From positions 481,410 to 545,409 of the forward strand of contig NZ_FOTR01000002.1 in NCBI RefSeq assembly GCF_900114645.1: a stretch of 64,000 nucleotides of DNA, in the 5' to 3' direction. The notes below the pieces were generated by a model. It made no database searches. It was not told where the DNA came from and was given only the letters and a program-made list of their open reading frames with translations. A program made the translations under genes and the position numbers. Positions 27,523 to 35,837 of the stretch are shown here, in pieces; within the stretch, counting starts at the first letter, position 1, and every line of letters begins with the position of its first letter. The DNA comes from Gracilibacillus orientalis. GTDB lineage: Bacteria > Bacillota > Bacilli > Bacillales > Amphibacillaceae.

Positions 27523-29332
27523 GGCGTAATTCCTCAATTGTTTCTTTACATTTGAATAGAGGTTCGGCAAGCTCATTATCCCTAATATTAGACAAACCTT
27601 CTATATATTCTTGTACAAAGTGGAACATAAAGGTTGACTTCTTCTTTTTCATGGCTTCAAGAACTTCTTCATCTTCATAATCATCATCTAACGGCATATT
27701 AAAATATCCCCTTATTTTTTCAGTTATTATTTCAGATGAGAAGTACAAGTCTTCTTCCAAACCTCTTTCGGCAATAAAAATATTATGATTTTTTAATTCT
27801 TCATAGTAACTGTCATACATCTTGATACGGTGTTCGTCATCTGCTGAAGGAATCTCCTTTAACTGTCCTGTATTCTGCATTATTTGTTCTAATTGACTCA
27901 TATCAATTTCTGGATTTAAGTCTTTTCTAAGCACCGCAAAATCAAGTGCTCTTTGAATTCCAGCAAGTCTATATACTTCTTTTGGTTCTTGTTTCTTCCT
28001 GGTAACTTTAAAATAATCGTTGTCAGTTCTTACAAACCAATGGATATCTAATATTTCAAATAGTTCTATGTAGCGTTTGAACCCAACACCTTCTACAGAA
28101 AGAATGCTTATGTTTAACCTATCTAAATCAATTACCAGTTGCTTAGCTAGTGCTTTATAAAAAATCACTTCAGAAGAGCCTTCAACTAATAATACACAAT
28201 CGCTAAAATAAACTTCTGAAGAAATTACATTTAACCTAAACTCCAAATTCTTTACTTTCTCAGCTATTTCGCCAGAAGTCCCTCCTTTTGCTGCTATTGT
28301 TGATTTATCTTTAGATGTGTATAGCCTGACAATAGAGGTGGGGTTAAAATCTGTTGCGATTGATGGAGCATGAGTTGTCAATATCACTTGGGTTTTTAAA
28401 TGATGAACTAAATACTCAGAAAGCTTTCTTTGTTGATGTGGATGTAGGTGCGCTTCTGGTTCTTCTATACAAAAAATTGAGACTTCTTCAACCTGGTCTT
28501 CATCACTTTGTAATTCATTCATTGCTGCCCACAATGCAATAAATGCTTGATTTTTCCTCCCATCCCCGCCAACTTGTATAGACTGTTCGTTAATATATGA
28601 TAATAGTTGTACCTTTTTAAATAAATCTTTACTTTTAGGAGTATCAATACCAAGCTTTATTTCTTGGGAGATATGGTGCTCTGCAAGGTTATTTAATTCC
28701 TTGCTCAAACGTGTTCCTGCAGATTGAATATAAGATAAACTACCTATTTCATTTTGAACATCATTCATTAAGTCCACTACTTTGTCCAAATTTTTATCGT
28801 CTGTAGATATTTGCTCTTTAGTTCTGTTACTTTTTAATGCTTCTAGCAACCTATTTTTTTCACTTCTTAAAAAGTTATTTACATTGCGACTAGCTCCAAC
28901 ATATTTAAGGTTCAATACTTTTAGGTAGTGCCTTCCATGAAGTTCTTCAAGTAAATCCAAGGAAGGTCCAGCCTTAATGGTGTAATCCTTGGCTCCCCCT
29001 TCAATATTCCTAGTTGCAAAATAGCCCAGATACATACTATTGTTTTCATCATCAATGTATTGTCCTAACTTTGCATTTATACAGTCTTCAGCAATATCAT
29101 TAAAATACAACAACACTTCAAATGAGTCACAATCAGAAAATGCACAGAAATCTTCATCAGCAGGTTCAATATCATTGTCTGATAAGCTTTTATCTAGTAA
29201 TATTCTTATTGCATCGATTAGATTAGTTTTCCCTACATCATTTGCACCGATAATAAGAGATTTTTGGTTTAGTGTTATCTCGGCTTCAGTATAGTTTCGG
29301 AAATTTTTTAAGATGACTTTTTCTAAATTCAC
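27515..29332 (-). CDS. gajA: Gabija GajA, OLD-family ATPase/TOPRIM nuclease
   Basis: The 605-residue protein has an ABC-type ATPase with Walker A GANDVGKT at 29-36 and Walker B IEEPEAHLH at 289-297, and a C-terminal TOPRIM nuclease with Glu384 (LLVEGSSE) and DND at 437-439. This is the class 2 OLD layout of GajA, a nicking nuclease held inactive by ATP and released when nucleotides fall during phage growth. It starts with GTG behind GGAG. It is divergent from the peptide/ATP-grasp operon, sharing a 200-base promoter region. Confidence 0.9.
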   Translation of the reverse strand: MNLEKVILKNFRNYTEAEITLNQKSLIIGANDVGKTNLIDAIRILLDKSLSDNDIEPADEDFCAFSDCDSFEVLLYFNDIAEDCINAKLGQYIDDENNSMYLGYFATRNIEGGAKDYTIKAGPSLDLLEELHGRHYLKVLNLKYVGASRNVNNFLRSEKNRLLEALKSNRTKEQISTDDKNLDKVVDLMNDVQNEIGSLSYIQSAGTRLSKELNNLAEHHISQEIKLGIDTPKSKDLFKKVQLLSYINEQSIQVGGDGRKNQAFIALWAAMNELQSDEDQVEEVSIFCIEEPEAHLHPHQQRKLSEYLVHHLKTQVILTTHAPSIATDFNPTSIVRLYTSKDKSTIAAKGGTSGEIAEKVKNLEFRLNVISSEVYFSDCVLLVEGSSEVIFYKALAKQLVIDLDRLNISILSVEGVGFKRYIELFEILDIHWFVRTDNDYFKVTRKKQEPKEVYRLAGIQRALDFAVLRKDLNPEIDMSQLEQIMQNTGQLKEIPSADDEHRIKMYDSYYEELKNHNIFIAERGLEEDLYFSSEIITEKIRGYFNMPLDDDYEDEEVLEAMKKKKSTFMFHFVQEYIEGLSNIRDNELAEPLFKCKETIEELRHV

Positions 29333-29451
29333 AGGTATTCTCCTCTCTTCAAATACATTCCCAGTTTCTATTTAAAATTCTACCAAAATATTTGAATTTT
29401 TTTATGTGGATACAATAATTTTCAAATAAATTTGTATGACTAATATTATTA

Positions 29452-29489
29452 TACTACAGTTTTATTTAAATTTTGTTATTACTGTAGTA
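29452..29489. promoter_or_regulatory. Inverted repeat between gajA and the ATP-grasp operon
   Basis: Arms TACTACAGT (29452-29460) and ACTGTAGTA (29481-29489) are perfect and 20 bases apart, in the divergent promoter region. Spaced dyads of this type are typical operator sites. A -10-like TATAGAAT lies just after the right arm. Confidence 0.45.
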
Positions 29490-29530
29490 ATATAGAATGT
29501 AGAAATACTAGGACGATGAGGAGGTATAAA

Positions 29531-29734
29531 ATGGTTAAACATTTACTACTTGATAACATACATATTTATGAAAAGAAAAGCGACAAATTTGAAGGAACGG
29601 AAGGTTCCTTTTATTCTAGTAAAAGAGGTTTTTGGTTAGAGAAAGTTTCGACTAATCCACTTGTACAAGATCCAAGAAGGCCACTTCCTTCATCAAAAAA
29701 ACATGATGTTGAAAGAGGGGAAGATAAGAAGTGA
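29531..29734 (+). CDS. 67-aa peptide, candidate precursor for the ATP-grasp ligase
   Basis: The peptide starts at an ATG six bases behind GAGGAGG and its stop overlaps the GTG of the next gene (GTGA). It has no membrane segment. The N-terminal half is basic/aromatic (EGSFYSSKRGFWLEK), then comes a proline-rich string DPRRPLPSSKK and a C-terminal tail with many Asp, Glu, Ser and Lys, side chains that graspetide ligases can join as ester or amide links. Position, size and composition are those of a graspetide-type precursor; the modification itself is inferred. An ATG 15 bases upstream is in frame but lies over the ribosome site. Confidence 0.6.
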   Translation: MVKHLLLDNIHIYEKKSDKFEGTEGSFYSSKRGFWLEKVSTNPLVQDPRRPLPSSKKHDVERGEDKK

Positions 29735-30663
29735 TACTTGTAGATGTACTTGTAGTTTCAGATAAGTATGACTTCACAACTGATTTTATATGTATTGAAT
29801 TAGAAAAAAGAGAAATGAATTACCTTCGTCTTAATCGAGATGAATTTCATCAATATAAAATTCATCTCGACACAAGAAATTTTGATATCCATATCACAAT
29901 AAGCGGAAGAGAATATATCGTTACAAAAGAATATCTTAAAAGTATTTATTATAGAGCACCTATTTTTTTAAGAGGAACTGAAAAAAGTATTGAGGACCAA
30001 TTGTATAGTGAACAGTGGATGGCTTTTGTAAGAAATCTACTAATTTTTGAAGAGGTTACATGGATAAATAACCCTGAAAAGACCTATAAAGCTGAAAACA
30101 AAATTGTACAATTGAAATATGCAAAAAAGACTGGCTTCAATATCCCTCATACAATTGTTACGAATACCTCTCCTGCATTATCAAAAGATAACTATGTTGT
30201 TAAATCGTTAGATACGGCCTTTTTCCATATTGAAGAAAATGAAGGGTTTATTTATTCAAATATCTTTGAAAAAGATAAGATACAAAAGGCTAATCTTGAA
30301 TGGGCTCCTGTAACAATACAAGACTATGTTTTCCCTAAAATTGATATCCGCGTAACAGTTATTGAGGATGATGTTTTTGCTACCAGTATTACAAGCAACG
30401 GTAGAGGAGTAAAAAATGATTGGAGAAAAGCAAAAGATGAAGTAGCGTTCAAAACCTTCTCTCTACCCAAAGATATTGAAAATAAATGCATTCGTTTAGT
30501 AAAAGAACTCGACCTTAAATTCGGAGCTATTGACCTTTTGAAAACTGAAGACGGAAACTTTATTTTTTTAGAAGTTAATCCCACTGGCGAATGGGCATGG
30601 CTAGTTCATACAACTGGTCAAACTATCCCTCAATCTATAACTGATAAGCTGGTGAACTTTTAA
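29731..30663 (+). CDS. MvdD-like ATP-grasp peptide ligase
   Basis: The 310-residue protein has the pre-ATP-grasp domain of MvdC/MvdD and TgmB-like maturases (about 1-110, with SIYYRAPIF) and then a RimK-type ATP-grasp fold: TYKAENKIVQLKYAKKTGFN, IDIRVTVIEDDVFAT and the C-terminal metal/ATP motif FLEVNPTGEWAW, close to the family form FLEINPNGQWLW. These enzymes use ATP to join peptide side chains. The GTG start overlaps the peptide gene by four bases and the stop overlaps the next start by one, so all three are translationally coupled. Location between Gabija and the CBASS genes suggests a defence or conflict role. Confidence 0.85.
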   Translation: MILVDVLVVSDKYDFTTDFICIELEKREMNYLRLNRDEFHQYKIHLDTRNFDIHITISGREYIVTKEYLKSIYYRAPIFLRGTEKSIEDQLYSEQWMAFVRNLLIFEEVTWINNPEKTYKAENKIVQLKYAKKTGFNIPHTIVTNTSPALSKDNYVVKSLDTAFFHIEENEGFIYSNIFEKDKIQKANLEWAPVTIQDYVFPKIDIRVTVIEDDVFATSITSNGRGVKNDWRKAKDEVAFKTFSLPKDIENKCIRLVKELDLKFGAIDLLKTEDGNFIFLEVNPTGEWAWLVHTTGQTIPQSITDKLVNF

Positions 30664-31529
30664 TGAGTATCATCAAAGAAATTCTATATGCTATTCTACC
30701 AATGATTGATTGTAATTCAGCTAATAAAGATGTAAGTAATGAACAAAGCAGTACGTGGAATAAACTTCTACAACGTGAGTCACTTCCAGATGTTGAAAAA
30801 TTTGCTGTCATGGATAAAAAAGATGCAGAATATTTAATTAATAGTATTCGAGATAACATTAGCTCTTTACAAGATAAAGCAAAAGTAACAGCAGTTGCTG
30901 TTACACTAGCATTTTCAATGGTAGGCGGTATCTCCAGTTACATGCTAAATTTAAAAGAAAAGCTTTATGCAAATGAGTTTTTAACAGGAATCCTGGTTTT
31001 ATTCGTTATCGCAAGTTGTTTTTATTTAATCGTTTCGGGATACTATTCATTACTCACTCTTAATTCAAAACCAAAATATGATTTCGGACGGGATGACTTT
31101 GAATATATTTCCAAACTTTCAACCGAAGAAAAAAAGAAGAAACAGAGGTTAATTATGATGGGCGAACATTATAAAATGACAACCTTTCAAAACACGACCC
31201 TTAACAATTATGTTGATTGTAGCAATAATAATTTAAGAAATGCCTTAATAGCACTAGGAATATTCTTTTCCCTTATATGCATAAGTTTTGCTTTGGCGGA
31301 TGATAAACCCATGAAACAAGAAATACAAATCAAAGTTATGCATGAGCAACAAGCCCAACTAATAAAAGATGTTAAGACAGAAATTAACACTTTACAAAAC
31401 CAACTGAATGAAATCAGGATTACCCTCAAAAAGGACAAAATAGATATAAATTCATTTATTAAGGAATTAGATACAAAAATAGATAAAATTATAAATGCAA
31501 ATTTACAACAGAATGAACAATTAGATTAG
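30663..31529 (+). CDS. Membrane protein with three TM segments and coiled coil, SLATT-like
   Basis: The 288-residue protein has a soluble N-terminus (1-72), TM segments at about 75-95, 106-131 and 191-211, a basic loop between TM2 and TM3 (EEKKKKQRLIMMGEHYKM), and a C-terminal coiled coil (220-280). This shape is that of SLATT-type membrane effectors of bacterial immune systems, which are thought to break the membrane; the homology is suggested by layout only. It starts ATG overlapping the ATP-grasp TAA, so the ligated peptide and this protein are probably functionally linked. It may also act as a receptor, transporter or immunity protein for the modified peptide. Confidence 0.6.
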   Translation: MSIIKEILYAILPMIDCNSANKDVSNEQSSTWNKLLQRESLPDVEKFAVMDKKDAEYLINSIRDNISSLQDKAKVTAVAVTLAFSMVGGISSYMLNLKEKLYANEFLTGILVLFVIASCFYLIVSGYYSLLTLNSKPKYDFGRDDFEYISKLSTEEKKKKQRLIMMGEHYKMTTFQNTTLNNYVDCSNNNLRNALIALGIFFSLICISFALADDKPMKQEIQIKVMHEQQAQLIKDVKTEINTLQNQLNEIRITLKKDKIDINSFIKELDTKIDKIINANLQQNEQLD

Positions 31530-31574
31530 ACACAATAATAAACTTTTTGGTGAACTGTCCTTATTACACACTAG

Positions 31575-31611
31575 GGCAATAGGAGTTGCTATAGCTACAA
31601 CTCCTATTGCC
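31575..31611 (+). terminator. Hairpin after the ATP-grasp operon
   Basis: Perfect 14-bp arms GGCAATAGGAGTTG / CAACTCCTATTGCC with a nine-base loop; weak U-run follows. It most likely ends the three-gene transcript. Confidence 0.6.
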
Positions 31612-32506
31612 TATAAATTATTGGGGTAATTGTTTTTTAGTATTCCATATCCAAGAGTTTTTCAGATAAAGGACTTCTTGTTGGTTGCTTTTCATAATTT
31701 ATTGAAGATGATAACAATTAATAGTATTTCACAATTTATAACTGTAAATTGAATCTCTCATGAACAGCCAAGGGGAAATGGGAATGATTACAAATACAAA
31801 ATACACAAAATTAATCATAAACTCAAATAAATGAAATAGACGAAAGCAATCGTGCTAAATCATAGTATATAGTAACGACTTCTTTTCATATTTATCTTCT
31901 TTTGCACCGTTCAAAAGCTTACTAAAAGCTTGGAGATTAACTAATTCCAGCATCTTAATGATTTCTACTATATTAAAGTTATCGTAGTTTTTCATCTTGA
32001 AGACTAATTAACGGGGGTGGTCACCATCGTTAATAAGGATTAAAAAACTGAAGTTTACCCTTACTTCACGATAATCTAGTATATGAAGTTATCCTTATAT
32101 TCATTAAGCTTATTATTTACCCATTTCACAAAATCTGTTATTTAAAATTTTCTAGTTGCAAGAAATTTCCTTAACATTTCTGAAATATCACCCACTGTAG
32201 TTCCTATATCAATTATAATTGGTCACTACCCGATATGTGTCGAAATTGACAAAATTCGGGTAGTGATAGGCACCAGTGGTAAAGAAAGATACGATTACTT
32301 TTGGGGTAATCGTATCATAATGGTTGTGTATAGCTAGTATAGTTGCACTGCGTAGCAATTGGATCTGTTGGTTTACCATCTACTTATTTAACATTTATGC
32401 CTAATTGCGGAAATTTATAAAAATTATATATTTTTATAAATTACCCACTATTTTAAACAAATAAAACTTAGTGCTTTTTCTAAATATGTCTATCAAAAGA
32501 TGAACG
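31612..32506. other. Long non-coding stretch between the ATP-grasp operon and the ATPase gene
   Basis: I see no gene. The stretch contains an imperfect palindrome near 32006-32033 (ATTAACG...CGTTAAT around TGGTCACCA), repeat copy C at 32221-32274 and a perfect hairpin GATACGATTAC / GTAATCGTATC at 32288-32316, followed by TGGTTGTGTAT as in the hairpin near 21600. Confidence 0.45.
32221..32274 (+). repeat. Palindromic repeat family 1, copy C
   Basis: GGTCACTACCCGATATGTGT, CGAAATTGACAAAATTCGGG, TAGTGATAGGCACC: arms CACTACCCGA / TCGGGTAGTG are perfect. The left outer arm is shortened compared with copy B. Confidence 0.8.
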
Positions 32507-34027
32507 CTACATCCATATTGCTTGGCCTACAATGCTACGAATTCTCCTTAACCAAGTATATCCTATATCCTCTATCCTTAATATATCCTCATCACTTGCT
32601 TCTGCCAAATCTCCTACAGTTTTAAAATTTCCTTTTTGTAGTTTTTCCAGCCTATACTCTGTTAAGCCATAAGGATAAGCATTAGACTTTAATAGTAATG
32701 AGATTTTTTTTTCAAGGATTCCTAAGTTCTTAGGGAGTTCAGAGTCAGTTTCAGGAAATTCTATTTTATCTAAGATACCTCTTCTATGAATTTGTACATA
32801 CTCTCTCTCTATTGTATTCCATTTCTTAAATAGTTCATTTGATAACCTGTTGCCAGGCATAATCTCTAGTAAATTACATAAATTTAAAATGTATCTTGTT
32901 CCTCTCCCCCCATTTTTCATTGCTCTTGATGATTCTCGCTTTACCACAAACCCCGCATATTCCATTATTTCAAATAATTTCCTTAATCTTTCCACAACTT
33001 CACGGTGAATTAAGCATGAAGGACCGTATTCCGGTCTATCTACTAAGTGACTTACATCCTTATAAAGAATTTCTGCAAGTTCTCTTGCAGGCTCTATTAA
33101 TGGTTCATATCTACCTAATTTTGGTTCCAATTCTTCTAGCAAAGGCCAATAGTAATCAGTAGCAAGAAACTTTAAAGTTTTTTCTATTTCCAACAACCCA
33201 ATAGATTCATCTTCTGATATTTCAATGATATGATTAATTGCATATATATAAGCTCTAACATTTCCAGTAACAGATCTTCCTAAAAATTTAGCAAAATCCT
33301 CTAGTGGCAATTTTAATTTTTCTTGACTTATAGACTCAGGGTAACGAACATTTATAATATCTTTAAAGAAGGTCGCAAAGGAAGGATTTTCTTCATTTCT
33401 TGAGATATCTATTACATTAGCGTCATTTAATAAATCAAAACGAGAACCAAACTCAGTTACACCTGGATATATTGCTGCTTTACATGAAACCGTATTACTT
33501 GAGAGAGTTCTAAAGATATCGAAAAATTCCTTTAAAGAAGTTTCACGTCCAATATGTGCAGCATCATCAAAAAATAATATAATTCGCTTCTTAAGCTTAG
33601 CTGAGAGTTCAATAAGTCCAGACTGTAATTCACCAATTTCAGGTGCTGGTTCAAATGGTGAGTGCTCGTACTCACTCTCTGACGGGGTTCCTTCTAAAAC
33701 TCTACTGATGTTATCAATCACTAATCGACAGAAAAAATGTTCATAGTCTCTGCCTTCTGAACGTAGTAGTGGAAGGTGCCTCAAACTAATATAAATACCT
33801 AAAACATTTTCATTAATTGGGCTTTTATTAGCTCTAAATGCAGCTTCTTTTAAGAGTGCACTTTTTCCACTGCCTCTTCCCCCTCTTATTAAAACAGGAG
33901 CGTGCGCTATTAATTTTCTTATAATTTTATTTTCATACTTTGAGAATGTATGATGCTTTTCAAACTCTTCATCTGGAAAATCTTCAGCAGCTAATATTAA
34001 TTCACTATCAAAAGGCTCAAACATCAT
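32507..34027 (-). CDS. ORC/CDC6-like AAA ATPase with C-terminal helix-hairpin-helix
   Basis: The protein of about 506 residues has Walker A GGRGSGKS at 49-56 and Walker B RIILFFDDAAH at 148-158, then helical arginine-finger and winged-helix-like regions, and a C-terminal helix-hairpin-helix of the RNA polymerase alpha-CTD type (FKTVGDLAEASDEDILRIED). This is the shape of ORC-CDC6/STAND-like ATPases found in defence islands. The ATG at 34027 has GGAG eight bases before it; the longer frame to 34105 lies inside the upstream gene, which it overlaps by 11 bases. I do not recognise a named system containing this pair. Confidence 0.72.
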   Translation of the reverse strand: MMFEPFDSELILAAEDFPDEEFEKHHTFSKYENKIIRKLIAHAPVLIRGGRGSGKSALLKEAAFRANKSPINENVLGIYISLRHLPLLRSEGRDYEHFFCRLVIDNISRVLEGTPSESEYEHSPFEPAPEIGELQSGLIELSAKLKKRIILFFDDAAHIGRETSLKEFFDIFRTLSSNTVSCKAAIYPGVTEFGSRFDLLNDANVIDISRNEENPSFATFFKDIINVRYPESISQEKLKLPLEDFAKFLGRSVTGNVRAYIYAINHIIEISEDESIGLLEIEKTLKFLATDYYWPLLEELEPKLGRYEPLIEPARELAEILYKDVSHLVDRPEYGPSCLIHREVVERLRKLFEIMEYAGFVVKRESSRAMKNGGRGTRYILNLCNLLEIMPGNRLSNELFKKWNTIEREYVQIHRRGILDKIEFPETDSELPKNLGILEKKISLLLKSNAYPYGLTEYRLEKLQKGNFKTVGDLAEASDEDILRIEDIGYTWLRRIRSIVGQAIWM

Positions 34028-34778
34028 AGTTTTCACTCCATTCATATAGGTTCTCGTAATACTGAAATGCATTGTCAAAAGGTAACCTGCATGTTGCACA
34101 ATCAATCCGATGACTTACAATACCTATTATAGAACTAAGTTTAATAACATTAACAATTAATTCCCCTACTGTTGTTTTATCATATATAATTTCAGGCTCT
34201 ATTATTAATTCACTATGAACACCCTTGGATAATGAAGAGTATAATTTTGATGCTTCTTGTCGAATGTATTTAGTGAACTTTTCAGGACCATCAATAGCTG
34301 TTAAATAATAATTTAAGGAATGATGATCTGCAAAATCAGAATCATCGATTAAATTCTTATAAGCCGGATTCCAAAATATCTCTCCATATGGGTCACCAAA
34401 TAATCCTCGTCCAACTTTGGAAAAGTCCTTTTCAGAGTTCCAAATGTTGTTAATATTTTCTCCTGGTTGAAATATATCACCAAACCAACTAATTGCACTT
34501 TTAGCTTTTTTTCCAATTGAGAAACTATCTAAAGATTGAACTTTTTGTAAATATATTAATCTAAAAGGATCTAAACGTCCTACTAATGCTGTACAAACAG
34601 ATTCTAGCAGACTTCTCGCATAATACGGGCCCAATATAGTGATGTCTTCATCAGTAATATTTACTAATTTTCTTTCCATAATACTAATATTATGGAAGAT
34701 TACTTCATATATACTTTCAATATAACTATGCTGTCTATAATCTCCGCAGATGAGATTAGCCAAATTATCTGTTGACAC
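34017..34778 (-). CDS. Unknown helical protein paired with the ORC/CDC6-like ATPase
   Basis: I do not recognise this 253-residue protein. It is soluble and mostly helical, with GPYYARSLLESVCTALVGRLD in the first third, AISWFGDIFQPG in the middle, and a Cys pair DCATC near the end. The GTG start has GGGGGG seven bases before it. The stop overlaps the ATPase start, so the two are translationally coupled and must work together. A sensor or effector role for this partner is a guess. Confidence 0.6.
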   Translation of the reverse strand: MSTDNLANLICGDYRQHSYIESIYEVIFHNISIMERKLVNITDEDITILGPYYARSLLESVCTALVGRLDPFRLIYLQKVQSLDSFSIGKKAKSAISWFGDIFQPGENINNIWNSEKDFSKVGRGLFGDPYGEIFWNPAYKNLIDDSDFADHHSLNYYLTAIDGPEKFTKYIRQEASKLYSSLSKGVHSELIIEPEIIYDKTTVGELIVNVIKLSSIIGIVSHRIDCATCRLPFDNAFQYYENLYEWSENYDV

Positions 34779-34836
34779 TTATAATCCCCCCCATATAAAA
34801 CTCTCTAAAAACACCAATTATTAAACATTTATGACA

Positions 34837-34857
34837 TTGGGGCCAGACCCCTTAAAA
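34837..34857. repeat. Short repeat TTGGGG..AGACCCC, copy 1
   Basis: TTGGGGCCAGACCCCTTAAAA, an imperfect palindrome. A close copy is at 43303-43326 and a degenerate one is inside the helicase relic near 11634. Confidence 0.5.
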
Positions 34858-34880
34858 CGTGTTTGCAAAGAGGTTATATG

Positions 34881-35816
34881 TTAATTGCTATACCTTTCAT
34901 GGAACTCATCCACCATTTTATTTACGGAATATCCCATATCCTCTTCTTGATCAGACCTCATTTTCATATATATAAATTCAGGTATTAAGGTATTGGTCTT
35001 TCTATTTTCAAATATTTCGTTTTGAAGTTCTCTAGCTATATCGTATAACTCAGAATCAGACTTAATATTTACAAAAATATCTTCCCAGACCTCTTCAACC
35101 TTCTCTTTTAAATACTTTTTACTAATTATTGCTTGTGAATTCTGGTTAACTCTTCTTATCACTAATATTAACGCAGGTAAAAATGGCATCAAAACATTAA
35201 TAAGAAAAGAATTAAAAGTTAACCCCACTAAAGAAGTTACACTTAACAAAAATAATAACAGAAAAATAGCTGATATAATGACAATTTGTCTATATTTCAA
35301 ACGTAAAGTTACGTCCCACCAAAAATTGGATCTTTGACAAATTATTCTTCCATATTCTAAAGGAACATTTTCTACGTCTTTTGAATACCAATCCTGTAAT
35401 AAATTTATGTCACCTTTGTTTGATATAAACTTCTTATAAAGACTGTTAATACTCTCGTAGTCAGGTAAAACTCCTGTTTTTATTGAATTATGATCAATAC
35501 CTAGAACATAACAGTCGAAAAGCTCTTGTAATTTAGCTGCTTTTTCTTTCCTTTTGCTTATGTTCGGATTTAGCACAGCTTCAGAGACTACTAATGCGAT
35601 TGAAACCACAAATGCATTAAAGATATTTAGTTCAGTTAGATACCCTTCCGCAAAATTTTGAATTACCAAAGATAACAAATTAAAAAAGACAACCAACACT
35701 ACACTTATAAAAAATTCAGATGTTTGCAGCTTTTTTCCTTGAGTATAAGTTAACCTTTGAGCAGCTAATATTTCTATACTTTTTTGTTCATTTTGTTTTA
35801 TCACTATACTATTCAA
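34881..35816 (-). CDS. CBASS effector, S-4TM family pore protein
   Basis: The 311-residue protein has four membrane segments at about 34-53, 62-81, 177-197 and 203-221, and a soluble middle with LQELFDCYVLGID and QRSNFWWDVT, the family signatures of SMODS-associated S-4TM effectors. In CBASS such effectors open pores in the cell membrane when the cyclase product is bound, killing the infected cell. The TTG start has AAAGGTG upstream. It follows the cyclase by 21 bases, an operon. The family match is by motif recall; no database search was possible. Confidence 0.85.
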   Translation of the reverse strand: MNSIVIKQNEQKSIEILAAQRLTYTQGKKLQTSEFFISVVLVVFFNLLSLVIQNFAEGYLTELNIFNAFVVSIALVVSEAVLNPNISKRKEKAAKLQELFDCYVLGIDHNSIKTGVLPDYESINSLYKKFISNKGDINLLQDWYSKDVENVPLEYGRIICQRSNFWWDVTLRLKYRQIVIISAIFLLLFLLSVTSLVGLTFNSFLINVLMPFLPALILVIRRVNQNSQAIISKKYLKEKVEEVWEDIFVNIKSDSELYDIARELQNEIFENRKTNTLIPEFIYMKMRSDQEEDMGYSVNKMVDEFHERYSN

Positions 35817-35837
35817 AGAATCACCTTTTTGAATTAT

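Noticed and set aside
29516..29530. Upstream ATG of the 67-aa peptide
   Set aside because: It overlaps the GAGGAGG ribosome site used by the ATG at 29531.
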